Shown here piece after piece: positions 34,851 through 57,041 of a stretch of 64,000 nucleotides of DNA. The position numbers and the translations under genes were made by a program. This stretch comes from Haemonchus contortus. Taxonomy: Eukaryota > Nematoda > Chromadorea > Rhabditida > Trichostrongylidae. Within the stretch, counting starts at the first letter, position 1. Every line of letters starts with the position of its first letter. The stretch lies in contig LS997562.1 of assembly GCA_000469685.2 (NCBI GenBank), forward strand, positions 12,183,514 through 12,247,513, given 5' to 3'. The notes beneath the pieces are model-generated. The model saw nothing but the letters and a program-made list of their open reading frames with translations, was not told the DNA's origin and searched no databases.

Positions 34851-35026
34851 GGCTGCTTTCAGACTTCAACGACTCAACGTCCGTCCGTCCGCCCGTCCGG
34901 CGCGTTGCGGTCGCGTTACGTGCAAGCGACGGCGAGTCTAGCCACTTGTTGGCACGTGATCCAGTGTTGTGAACAAGTGACGGACGGGCGGACGGACGGA
35001 TGAATCGTTGAAGTCTGAAAGCAGCT
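34851..35026. mobile_element. Foldback element with GCTGCTTTC tips, copy 3
   Basis: GGCTGCTTTCAGACTTCAAC then a CGTCCGTCCGTCCGCCCGTCC run is mirrored by CGGACGGGCGGACGGACGG then TTGAAGTCTGAAAGCAGC. The tips agree with the copies at 9456 and 29214, but the inner stem is a (CGTC)n-type repeat instead of CCGCCGGC. Confidence 0.85.
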
Positions 35027-35119
35027 GAGGACACAGCTTTCCATTAGAGCTGTTTAAAATGCAGTCACGCCTGCTAGCAAAAAAAAAAATATGAGAACAA
35101 ACACATTTGGAAGACGTGC

Positions 35120-38100
35120 CTAGGGTTTGGACAAGGAGCCACCACCATTGCCACCTGGCGGTGTTCCAGTTGCGTCATGCATCTCAGGTGTATATGTCAA
35201 AACAATAAAGAATACCCAAAGATGGACTAATACAAAGTAAACTGTAACAAAAATACGAGCCGTCGGATAATTTCGCAGCACTGAAATCATTCTGAACACG
35301 ATCGAGTCCACGACCGTAACAGCCTGCTTCGCAGCTGGGTGATGAACGGGTAATGAAGCCGAAGGAGGATCTATTGGTATAACAGTTTCTCGTGCATACT
35401 TCTGAAAAGTAATGTGAACTTTCCCAAAAATAAAATAAAAAAATGGCATAAGAACGTCTAAGTACTTCATTCGCTATGCTCGAACTAGAAGATCATACGT
35501 AAGCTGACGTATCAACAAACGAGTACCAACGAGTCGATGATTTTGATCAGTTGAAAGTGAAAATGACTTGGTAGAGTATAATTTTTAATGCCTATTTCTA
35601 TTAACGCTGCAGAGCCAAATCCACAGGGAGAAAACGCAGGCGTTAGTGTGCAACGGCCTAACCAGCACGTAGTAAGTTCCAAGACTGCTAGCTGAAAGAA
35701 TAGCTATCTGAGATCCTGCTCCATCAGTGATATTCAGCAAAAATGGAAAAAATCTTGCTTCTCATGAATGGAAAAAAGCAAATTTTCTAAGTCATTGAAA
35801 TGTAGGAGGCTGTAGGAGGTCATTCCGCTTGGACTACAGAAGCATTGCTTAAGGGCGAAAGCATAAGATTGGACAAGAACATTCTTTAGTCGCACGTCAC
35901 AGGCTGATGAATAGCTGTAACTCAGACTCCGTGAAGAAGGAGACCGAATGGAAAGGCAACATTAGCGCTCAAAAGTGAACGTTACACGCAATGATTTCCA
36001 ATGCCGCTTCGCAAAAAAAAATAACTTAGAGCTCACTTGCAACTTTTCCAGCCGAATCGAAAGCATTTGATTTCTTCGATGGGCTTCTTCTAGTTCTATT
36101 TGCTTCTGCAGAAGGCGCTCGCCCAAGGAGAGGCCATCAGCACTGCGTGTGTCTTCCTCGCGCCTCCTAGGTACTAGAACGTTGGAAAATGAATAAGAGA
36201 AATGAAAAGTAGGGAAACATCAGGAAGAAACAACAACATGTGAATCAAAGACGACAGGTGAGTAAAAATAATGGAAGTTTTCTACCTCGCTCGTTGGTCC
36301 TCTACATTCTTTCTGAGCTGTGCTTCCTGTGTTTCTAGTTTTCTAGCGAAATCTTCATTTTGCCTCTTCATCTCCCGCTTTGCGAACTCACTCTCGATTC
36401 TGTAATACGAACCTGTCGTTTTACCAATGAGAAATGGAAGGTGCAAACATGTAGCGATATAAATAGGCGGTAAGTAAAGAACAACAAAAGAGTACATCCT
36501 CGAGCTAACCTTGCACAGTCCACTTTTTCGTTCAGAAGTGCAACTGTAGCATGCCAACTCTGCTTCTCCTCCAAATATTGCCTTCTTTGCTCACTTTGTT
36601 TCATCTAAAGAATTCATTTGTTGGGAGAACGTCACACAACAAATGAATTTCTAATAACGAGCGAATGTTTCGGCACCTGCTCCTCCCTAAGCTGGTTCTC
36701 CATTTCCTCTATCTCTGACCGCAAATTATACACCATAAGTTGAGCGGATTCCAGGTCTGCACGGGCAAGATCTCTATAATGTCATATCGAAACAGTTAAA
36801 ATTCACGAAATGATTACAGAAACTATATCTCAGATTTCGGTTCCGAAACAACGACTACCATCAAACGGTTCAAGTGTATGGATATGGAAATATTTAAGTG
36901 ATGGAAATATTTGGCCATTAGCAGTCAAAGGTTTCTTCTTGTAAGGCATTATGGGCAATAATTGACAGAAACAGTGTTGTTTCTATCTTTTTTTTTCTTT
37001 CTCTCTACATCACCTAACCAATGATCGCCTCTCTTTTCTATTAATTGGTAAAAGCTTGAAGACAACTTCCACCCATAAAAGGTTTTTGGAACAAATAGAC
37101 CACTATTACTTAAGCGATTTCTACGACTGCGGTTCCCCAGTCTTGGGAGAAGATGGTAGCTGGCATGCTAAGCAAGTGGACACTTTTGTGACATGCGTCC
37201 GAACGTTTTCGAACAAAATTAAGTATAATTTTTAAAAAATGTCTGTCATTTGAATGCAGGCCCCGCCCATCGTGGGTGGAGCTTCGATGAGGTTACGCAT
37301 GCCCAGAATATAAATACTTGGGTTTGCGTTTAAATTTGAGCGAAAATCCATGGCTTCTGTTCCCGTGGACCTAGAGCGTATGAGTTTTACACGAGTACAA
37401 GCGAGATTGTGGGAACACCGAAGTAGGTGGTAGGACACACTCCGCCCGAAGTGGGCTGGGCGTGCGTGAAATTGTTCGGTGACATGTAGAGTGTTTAGAT
37501 TTGGTAGGAACACAGGCACCAGAATGGGAACAGCGATAGTAGAAGCCAGGAATAAACTGCGGCAACAGGGAGGAGCGAAAATTGTTCATTCAGATCATGA
37601 CTCCACGTACTCTGGTGTGCTCTCCACACATATTCATAACTTTGCTCAAAATCTTTACAGAACACGGAGAACGTGGTAGGATATTAGGAATTGGTGTTGT
37701 GTTTCATTTCGATAACGGGCAAAACTTGCAACGGGATGCAACATCATCGAAAAACATTAGCTAAATAATCAGCTCTTGGCAGTGTATGCAGCCAAACTAG
37801 ACCACATCATGCTTATAAAATCATAAAAATAAGTTTACTGTTACTATAAAAAGGAGCTGAATATTCCTGAGCATGACTGAATGACGAGTACAAATTTAGA
37901 GAAAAAGGCATCGCAGCTACCAACAAACCTTTCCACTCTCATTTCCTCCAGCTCGGCTTGCAGAGGATGTCCAGGCCGGTCAGCAAGATCACCCGTGTTC
38001 TGCTGAATGCCACAAATCTTAGGAATGGCCACAAATTGTAACACCAGAATGATGGGTAAGAAATCAGCCTACCTCTGCTTTAAGCGAATCTACCAACTTC

Positions 38101-41100
38101 TCTTTCGCATGGAGGATTTTCTGAGCCTTCTCTTTATACTGATCAAATTCCTTCTTATTTTCGCTGAGATTGAATTTAGCAAGTCGAAGCTAAAAAGATC
38201 ACGTTTCAATAGAAAATGACAGTAGTTGGTTTTTCTTCACCTGTTCACCCATAGCTCGCACTTCTTCTTCATGGGCCATACACTTCTTTTTCAACAGCGT
38301 GCATTCTTCGAGAAGAGCATCTCGCTGTTCTTGAGCCTTTTCTCTTAAACGCAGCTTTTGAGGAACAAGAAGAGATGACAAAAACTGACAAACGAGAAAA
38401 TAGTAAGAGTATGTCCCTCGCTGATCACGGGAACAACTGCTCTAAGAAAAATTCCAGAACAAAGAAAAAGCCACAACTCTAGGAATATTTACAATACACT
38501 TCATGTAATTTCGTCTGTCGTTCTGCTTATCTACTTAAATATATGCGAACTATGGTGGCTTTCTCCCGAAACACATTTCGTTCCCTTCAAAAACCACTCG
38601 ACAAAGTTTTATTTCAAAGAGCTACTTTGGGATTTTTTTCCTTATCAATGAAGAGACTGAGTTCTCGCGGTTTTTAAAGAATTTTCTCGCAAGGGTAAAT
38701 CATCATGGCAAGGAGGGATGAAGACTGCCGAACTCAATCCAAAAAAGAGACTCATGTTATTTAGCAACATAATAGAAGAGTTAAAAAATACCGCGCAAGT
38801 TTGAGTTCCTCCACGCAATCAGCATTCGCCTGCTGCGCCAACCGCTGAGCAATCATGTCCTTTTCGGCCATCAGTTCATAAAATTCATCGCTACGTTTCG
38901 TAAGTTTCCTTTCCAATTCCTGAAAGATATTAGAAATTGTGGTTTGCCTGACACAGCGGGAACGATTCTGCACATAAAAGACTGCAGCGGATAACTGACT
39001 GAAATTTTTGATCTCATGGCAGCAACTTGTGACTCCTTGGCCCATAACTGAGACCTCATCTGAGGAAGATCAAGTGGTTGCTCTGAAACTGAATTACAGA
39101 CTTGCTAAAACCAAATACAATCAATTGCTCTAGTATTTCATATAATAGCAGTTTGATGGAATTTTTGGAATCAGTTCTATCTCTGTCAGCTAACCTACAT
39201 CCTAAGCGCTCTAGCTGACCACTGTAACAATCAGATGGATTCCAAAAAGTATTCATCCATAGAACCTGTTTTGAACGAACGCTTTCACACCATTTCTCAT
39301 TTACTATGGGGGACCGATGAAAACATGTTGCGAGGAGAGACACTCCTCTTTAAAAGATCATTTCTTAAGCAAATCACGAATACAACTAACAGCTTGTGAC
39401 TGAGCATCAACAAAACAGCAATGTTTAGCAGCTAAGTAGATCGAAATATCCACTATATATCTCACCAGAAGCTATGCTCTGCGTTGTCTGAACAGATAGC
39501 ACACTGCGCCCACTTGATCGACGGCTTCGAGTCTCGTCGGCATCGTTGCCAACATTATCGGTGAGCATTGCAATCAACTCTTCATCTCGTCGTTCGCGTT
39601 CACTAACTACAGTGTTCGATGGAACAGGACTGCAACAATACGCTGTTTTCGAGGATTTAGCACGTAAATAAGTATTAAGTGGATGCATAATTATTGCGGA
39701 TTTTTTCATCAAATTTTACTTAAAGAAACGATAGAAATATTTAGCAAAAACATGATCAAATAATTACTCCGGAACATATCCATCGTCAACGTCAAGCACT
39801 GCTTCCAATCAGCTACGCAGTCGGATTCCACAGGCGATTAAGTTTCGATTCTTGGAGGCCTCGAAGAAGCCTATCAAGCCATCCATTTCGTCGGAAGTGC
39901 TGTTTTCTGACCAATTTTTCTACCAGCGATTGACGTGATCTTCTAATCTAAGACGTTTCTGTTGGTGAATAGGGCGACCGTAGAAGCAGATTCCATTTCT
40001 TAGTCGGCTTTGGCTGACTGTTCCATCACAGAGAAGTTCGCTGAGATCACGTTATGAGTGTGCCGCCTTCCAACATTTCTCGAAGTAATGGAGCAAAATT
40101 TGGCGCATATGAAGATGACTTTCTAGACATATTTCTGTTGAGGAAAGCAAGAGGATTATTTCCATCGGATCCCGAGTTCAATATTCAAATTGTATCGTGA
40201 GAAAAGAAGTCGCGAAAAAATCCGCAATAATTATGCATCAACCTAATAGTTGGAAGAAAAGGGTGAAACGAGGAACTAAATTCAGCACTGTTCATGAATT
40301 CGTTTCCGCCCTCCAGCTGCACCTCCAGCGAACTCGGAATGGGTTCGAGACGGAAGTGACGGTCCACTTCGACCGATCTCTTCTGTATGAACTTCGCCCT
40401 CGCCTTCCTGAAAACGTTTTGACGCTTTGAGCGGATCTTGATCATCCAAATAAGTGATGATATTAAGCAATGGGGTAGAAAGATTTCTGGATAATTGATC
40501 TGATGGTAAAATTGACCGAGATCAGCGACCAAACGCAAAAGCCTACTGTTTTCTACATTAGGTTCCCTATTAATGATACTAAATGGCTTTCCTAAACTCA
40601 ACAACTCATAGAAGAATGTCAAACTCTGCTGTGTAACTTTTTCCCAAATGTTTTACGACGATTCCAATAGTCTCAACATAAAAACTCCTTACAAAGCTCA
40701 TCCACTGAAAGAGTTGGTGCGGACAGAAACACAGGACAGGTGCTTGTCATACCGGGGGACGGAACTTACGTGCGTCCAAGGATGCGCGCGGCGAAGTGCG
40801 AGTGGATTCGAACAACTCTGGCGCCTATCATTGGAGACCAATTTGAAGTTGAGTAGATTAGTAGTATCAGCTGACCCTACTCAACTACTCTACTTCGAGT
40901 TTGTACCGCAATGATGGCCCCCAGAGTCGCTCGAATCACCACGCACTTCGCTGCGCGTATCCTCGGACGCACGTAGTCATACCTGCTTCTGAAACATCAT
41001 ACAAAGGCCCTCTTTTATTGGGAGCATTCATGCCTTCATGCCACACTCATGCAAAAATTGTTGCATTCTTAACTTGCAATAATTACCCACTGCGTTTAGA

Positions 41101-41377
41101 ATGGGGTAAAGCTGCGCACAAGAGGCATTTTGGTGTGGGCAAACGATCATGTGGTATTCTCAGTAATGAGGACCGATTAGAGATGTTTTATCGATAACGA
41201 AAACAGATAAGAACTCACGTCGTGATTCAGATGAGCGTAAGAGCTGCTCAGGTGTGGCCTGGAATTGTGTGCACGAGCTTTTTGACTTTGAATGGCTTCA
41301 TTAGTGGTCTGATCAAGTCGATTCAAAAGATCTTCTGCTTTCCCAGCTAGGTCGGAAACTTTTGTTATCCATGACAT
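35120..41377 (-). CDS. GOLGA5: Golgin-84 (Golgi coiled-coil tether), about 14 exons
   Basis: Exons in gene order: 41377-41219, 40407-40289, 39629-39466, 39082-39000, 38919-38792, 38354-38241, 38189-38073, 38002-37929, 36773-36677, 36604-36510, 36399-36286, 36166-36037, 35401-35120. Phases join everywhere except between 38792 and 38354, where one short exon is probably missing. The diagnostic N-terminus is [21 protein letters not shown] Ser/Arg-rich part leads into a long coiled coil (for example [40 protein letters not shown], equivalent to the human QELIDYKQKATRILQSKEKL segment). The C-terminal anchor is [20 protein letters not shown]...LTYTPEMHD. The protein is a tail-anchored, Rab-binding tether holding cis-Golgi membranes together. 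An intron between the second and third listed exons contains a mariner-derived element. Exon 2 has a weak donor. Confidence 0.93.
37200..37480. repeat. GC-box repeat fragment in a golgin-84 intron
   Basis: Contains GGCCCCGCCCATCGTGGGTG, ACGCATGCCCAG and CTCCGCCCGAAGTGGGCTGG, phrases typical of the minisatellite-bearing elements. It is a degenerate, partial copy. Confidence 0.6.
39675..40246. mobile_element. Mariner-derived non-autonomous element in a golgin-84 intron
   Basis: The ends TTAAGTGGATGCATAATTAT and ATAATTATGCATCAACCTAA are flanked by TA on both sides. The 572-bp length and the internal similarity to 20925-21495 (degraded WL...LDDL and NFSERD-type fragments) make it a sibling deletion derivative of the same mariner. 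It has no usable frame. Confidence 0.82.
40755..40985. repeat. Palindromic dispersed repeat, copy C (golgin-84 intron 1)
   Basis: The central hairpin AGTTGAGTAGATTAGTAGTA / TACTCAACTACTCTACTT is present, with outer GGGGGACG / CGTC-type ends and GCGCCTATCATTGG as in copy A. It is more diverged than copies A and B. Confidence 0.65.
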
Positions 41378-42365
41378 CTATAAAATCTGAAATCTTCATA
41401 TAATTACAATGATAAAGTAACCGCGGAAACGACAACAACAACAGTGGCAATTTTGATGAGGCGCTCGATAGAATGTTTATCCGTTGAGCACACACACTGC
41501 ACTAAAGTAGACGTCAAGACAAATTGTTGAGGTATGCTACTACTGGGTGTGTTCAGACTCCACCAACGTGCCCTGTTTCTTCCGTTCAACCGAACGAAAG
41601 GCTGACCGACCGACCGACGAGGTTCCTGGCCATGGGTTGACAACGCAGGATAGATTGCATTCAGGGCCGCGTGAGTCGTGTGAGGTGTGATCCATCGGTG
41701 TCCAGCGTCGTCAACACATGACCACGAATTTCGTCGGTTGGTTGGTCAATGGGGAAAATGGACGTCGGTGTAGTCTGTTCGAATTTGGGAGGGATTTAGA
41801 TTGCAGGATAAGGACTGGACAAATGGGAATAAGTCAGTTACTCGCACACACATAACTTGAGCAAGATTCCACTCGCGATGGACTGGAAGCTTATGAATTC
41901 TGTCGATGTGTGTGTTTGACGGAAAACCCAAAACTCCTGTCTCCTGTAGCACAGCATCCAATTTGGAAAGGAAGCGGGCCTAGTTCAACATGGGAAGGAG
42001 GAAAGCACGGCGCTAGCCGGGCGATCCGAATGGTTATCATTAGGGACCTAATTCGTACCTACATAGGGTATACTAGTGACCGAGCAGTGATTAGTATATG
42101 ATATTAGTATGATCAGCAGTATATCCGTATTGAAGATCACTGCGCATCAAGAGGCTACATAATGTAGTAGTAGTTTAGTCCTTAGTAAGTCACGTTCCTC
42201 TTACTTTCAATGTGATCTGAGGCTACTTGTTTGACTACTAGTAATCTGGTTTTCTCTTCTAGTTCTAAACCCATAAAGTTAAGAAGTGGGTAACCATATA
42301 CAGAAATAACCAATCATAGCTGTTGGGGAATGATAGTATTGTTTACTATCATACCGTATCATCCT
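41378..42365. other. Golgin-84 5' flank
   Basis: No gene recognised. A short GACCGACCGACCGAC repeat is near 41607. The promoter of golgin-84 should be in the left part. Confidence 0.4.
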
Positions 42366-43885
42366 TACTCTATATAAAGCGCTCGCGTCTGTCTGTCTGT
42401 CTGTCACGAAATTCGATACTACCTGAAGGAAGTCCTGGAGAGGTCGGGTCAAGTTTGGAATGGGTTGAGCATAGGGCAAGACCAACAGAGCACACGTGAG
42501 CTCAGCGGAGCTCGGCGGGGCATGCGCCGGAATTGGGCGGGGTCATGAGCTAATTCTTCTCATTCGGTCTCATAACAGTCCAGATGCCGGGAAAAAATGT
42601 GCAAAGATGAGGGATGGGTCAAAAACTGAAACAAAAGAACCTCACTGGCGGTGGGCGGAGCGTTCTCGCAGTGGGCGGTACTTTCCACAGAGATTCATAA
42701 CTCGATTCAACGAAGGCGTCGAGGCCAGGAAAAAAAGCAAAAAGAGTGGGCAAGGCCTTATGCGTGCTGGGCATGCGTAAGCTCAGCGAAACCCCGCCCA
42801 CGGTGGGCGGGGCGTGCGTTAAGGTGCAAGATACTTTTTGAAAATGAGTGTAACTTCGTTCGGAAACGTTCTAGAATGCGGGAAAAAAGTAAGTAGAGGT
42901 AATGGAACAAATGTGGAAAAATTCTCGAAGTGGGCGGGGTTGGCACCAAAGTGGGCGGGGCTTAGATCAAAATTTCATAACTCTGCTCAGAAACGTTCTA
43001 GAACGCGGGGAAAAAGTGGGAAGAAGTAATGGAAGAAATGTGACCAAATTCTCGAAGTGGGCGGGGTTGGCACCAAAGTGGGCGGGGCTTAGATCAAAAT
43101 TTCATAACTCTGCTCAGAAACGTTCTAGAACGCGGAAAAAAGTGGAAAGAGGTAATGGAACAAATGTGGACAAATTCTCGAAGTGGGCGGGGTTGGCACC
43201 AAAGTAGGCGGGGCTTAGATCAAAAGTTCGTAACTCTGTTCAGAAACGTTCTAGAACACGGGGAAAAAGTGGGAAGAAGTAATGGAACAAAGGTGGACAA
43301 ATTCTCGAAGTGGGCGGGGTTGGCACCAAAGTAGGCGGGGCTTAGATCAAAAGTTCGTAACTCTGTTCAGAAACGTTCTAGAACACGGGGAAAAAGTGGG
43401 AAGAAGTAATGGAACAAAGGTGGCCGAATTCTCGAAGTGGGCGGGGTTGGCACCAAAGTAGGCGGGGCTTAGATCAAAATTTCATAACTATGTTCAAAAA
43501 CGTTCTGGAACGAGGGGAAAAAGAGGTAATGGAACAAATGTGGTCAAGTCCCTGAAGCGTTCGGGGCTGGCACAGGAAAGCGGGGCTAGGACCGAAAACT
43601 CATCCCTTCAAAACCTTTCTAGAATGCAGGAAAAAAAGGTTAGGAGCAGTCAAAAGAAGGGTGGTCAAGTTTATAGTGGTTAGGGTTTGCACTAAGGTGG
43701 ACGGACCTATGATCAACCACTAATAACTCTGCTCAAATATATCGAGCGTGATGCTCACAGCAGATCAGCGTTCGAATCTAGAGAGAACTATCTTCTTTTG
43801 ATCATTCAAAATTCCGCTGAATGACTCTATCGTGAATAAGCGGCCGTCGACATATACTGCGCGCGTTAGCGTGCATAGCCAAACT
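42366..43885 (+). mobile_element. Minisatellite-bearing repeat element, Helitron-like candidate, copy 2
   Basis: The left end is A followed by TCCTTACTCTATATAAAGCG, then a (GTCT)n tract and CACGAAATTCG. The central part is the 127-bp array (42840-43560). The right end carries GCGCGCGTTAGCGTGC (hairpin), then ATAGCC and ACTGGTTTT, resembling the end of the copy at 3577. No encoded protein. The class assignment rests only on end features. Confidence 0.5.
42840..43560 (+). repeat. GC-box minisatellite, ~127-bp unit, five to six copies
   Basis: The marker TGGGCGGGGT occurs at 42931, 43058, 43184, 43311 and 43438, giving periods of 127, 126, 127 and 127 bp. A second box 20 bp downstream in each unit is TGGGCGGGGC in the first two units and TAGGCGGGGC in later ones. 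Neighbouring units differ by only a few bases, indicating recent amplification. Flanking partial units extend to about 42660 and 43700. Confidence 0.95.
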
Positions 43886-44399
43886 GGTTTTGTATAAAAA
43901 AGTATTCTGTTGAGTGTGGTTCATTCTTTCTGTTAACTCCAATAAAGAACTCTACTAGTCGTCTGTGGAGTTACAACAATAACTAATGCGGTTATAATCA
44001 TAATCATTATCATTAATAAATAAATAATCATAACCATAAAGGCGCTGTCATCGTAAAACAACATTAACAAGTACCGATCGAGGCTTCGGTCGACTAATGG
44101 GGAATGATGGTAGTGACGAAGATGACGATGTGAATATTCCTTCAGCTGCATTCGCAGCTGCAGTACTTGATCGACGAACTCATCCCCCATCTACCAGCAG
44201 GCCTTCCCTCAGATCGTGGAAATCCTGCAGGGCTCACTCAACTGTTCTTCTTGTTCATCTGTCATCATCTCTTCTCATAACATGACAAGCCCATCGAAAT
44301 ACACTTTGTCGTGAAGGCGAGCCATTTCGTGCATATCGGAGCTGCGTAGTTCTGCTCGATATTGAGTGAGCATGTTGAATCTCAAAATAGATCGCTCGA

Positions 44400-44660
44400 G
44401 TACAGGTGAGTGCTTCGGTCACCTACTATGTCGTAACAGATCGCAGGGAGAACTGTGGGATGGAACAGATCAGCGCGAAGTCTCGAGTCACCTTGTCCGG
44501 AAGCCGCCCACACTACTCTTCGCCGTCTAACGTATTCTTCCTCCATGTCATTGACCATTTTCATGAAAGCACTCGATAAACGTGAGACCAAATCATTCTT
44601 CGTGAACTGGGTCTTAGTTAGGTTAATCCGCAGCCCTACCTTTTTTCTTGCTTCATTGCG
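44400..44660 (-). pseudogene. RTE-type LINE fragment, post-RT region
   Basis: The - strand reads GLRINLTKTQF (RTE has GL-LNLTKT), then MVNDMEEEYVRRRRVVWA and LRADLFHPTVLPAICYD, all from the segment after the polymerase core. The frame is open here by chance but lacks every other domain, and the end is unrelated sequence. Confidence 0.75.
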
Positions 44661-44760
44661 TTCTGGAAGCATAATTTCAGCCTCCGCAACGCTGCTTGAA
44701 AGGGGAACAAACACGCGATTGGGGATCTTCTCCTTCTGGAGGTAGGATGTCATTAGTGTC

Positions 44761-46936
44761 ACGAAGTCCGTGACCAGGGATTACCAACTGATGACATGTA
44801 AAGGCAGAAGAGAAGATCCATTGATAACGACATCAGATAATGATGTTATTATCACCTGTCGACATTTGTTAATGCCATTCAAAGATCTGCTTGCTTAACA
44901 AAATCGGCACAACTGAAAATCACTTGCACTGCATGTATTCCTGTGTCAGAAAAGTATCATCTATTCCAAAGAGGGAGTGATCGGTTGGCCGGATTACAAC
45001 TTGGTTATGAGGAGGAAGGAAGTCCGACGTTACAAGGGTGGTCCGACTGGTGAACACATAGTAGGACTTTGCGGATAACCGATTGCTTTTTCCCTATTGA
45101 ATGAGGCAAATAGTAGGACTAAAATGTTCTGACTACTACATTTTCAATACCGATTCCCATTCTTCTCCTTGATTACTAGAATTGGATATCCAGAATTACA
45201 AGCCGGGTTTTTTCATTCTTTCCCGTATGATTTAAATCTGATCTGCCTGTTTATTGGTGATGTCAGAGCATAGTATGTCCACATCATTTCAAGTAGAGCA
45301 CATAATGGTCACTCACCAGTATAGCGACCATAGAGGACTAGAACGCGACCTAATATACAGGGTGGGCCAAAATTATGATTACAGCGTGCGTCCACGCGCC
45401 TAGCAAATTCTTTCTGTATTCATGAAAATTCGTTCACTTTTTTCCATTCCACAAGGTTACATTATTACCTCCTTAATGTTACTACACATTTGGTAGATTC
45501 TGAAAATAGTGCAAGCGTCACTACCCTGTAAATCAACCGTCGCTTTGCATTTACAAGCTTTTTTGGCTAGCTTTACGCGCACACGAAATGTGTCAGAGTA
45601 TGTGTCTGCAAATTAGCTTCGAGCACAGTAAAACAAACCCTGGGACTGTGCGAGCACCCCTCGCGTTCACTATTCTTCAATCTCTATCCACTTCAAATAC
45701 CATTCCTTTCACTAGTGACTTCAATTACATTAATGACATTCATTTTCATTAATTATCAAGAAACTCACACTTACGCTCTGCAAATCACCTGTAAGGACCT
45801 ACGAAAGGGGTAGCTTGCCCAACACCCAACAAGGGCACTCAACATCCCACAATATTTCAGTGTTCCATGAATCTTCCAGTATAGCTAATGAAAAAAAGAG
45901 AATCACGCTTGAAATTTATTACCGATACTTGATCTTCATACAATACAATTTAGGATCTAAATAGCAATGAAGATATAGAAAATGCCATGATATGATATCT
46001 AGGTCTGGCCAGCAAATTTCAAATAGTGTCCTTTGGGTGAGAAATAGCAAAAAAAGGACGTGGTTGTGCCTTTCGTCATCAAACAGAAGCACTACAGAGT
46101 GAGCTAGACGGCTTCACAGAAGGCATTCTTCAGCGCAAACACAAAGAACGAATCCAATACGGGATATTAAACAAACAAAAACAAGTATATTGCGAACATA
46201 GTATTTCAATGTGGCGTTAAGCAATAGGACGCATGCTCGTGCGTGTATCAGATCATTAGCTTTACGATTTACGATAAATACGAAAACAAGAACAGCAAGA
46301 GAGACTGATATCTACCGAGCTTACATCTGCTGTTCTGGTGCGTGGCGGAACATTGATAGCAACCGGACACAAGTGATATTCTTAGCTAGTGGAAGAAGTG
46401 ATAGGTCTTGGCGCATTTTAATATAGCTTACTATTCTGAACTATTTTCTCTACAATATATAATAACATGAAAAAATTTCTTTCACATCCAGCCATTTAGC
46501 ATTTAATGTACAGGCAACGATAAATGGTTCGCCGATGAACTCAAAAGCCTTTTCGGCTGGCAAAAGGTCTAGGGCTTTTTTCAATAAAAAGCACGTCTTT
46601 GACTTACATAGTTGTAATGTTTGAGTAACCTCCTACAACAACCTTGACGGTGCAATATCTCTACATGAGCTGAAGATCATCTGACTTCTACCATGGGCAT
46701 TAGCAGGTTATTCTATTTGCGCTAGCTTCTATAATTTTGCTTCGGCATACATTTAATCGAAGACAAGACGGTGTGACTTCCCACATTCTGATCATAAACA
46801 GCAACTGATATGTCTGCCTGTGGTGCGCATCTTACGTAACAAATAAAAGGCACTGTGACGCACAAACATCCTACCGATAGGAGGTTAGTCAAAGAAACTT
46901 GAAGAAACTCGCAATCCCTTCTCATCGATGGTCACG
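44761..46936. other. Intergenic region, 3' of the Sp gene
   Basis: No gene recognised. At 45357 a lone transposon-like terminus (ACAGGGTGGGCCAAAATTAT) has no partner in the window. The 3' UTR of the Sp gene lies at the right edge. Confidence 0.45.

Positions 46937-57041
<10,105 letters not shown>

Noticed and set aside
41545..41640. Sequence resembling half of the GCTGCTTTC foldback family (TGTTCAGACTCCACCAAC, CGACC repeats)
   Set aside because: No mirrored arm and the diagnostic tip is missing.
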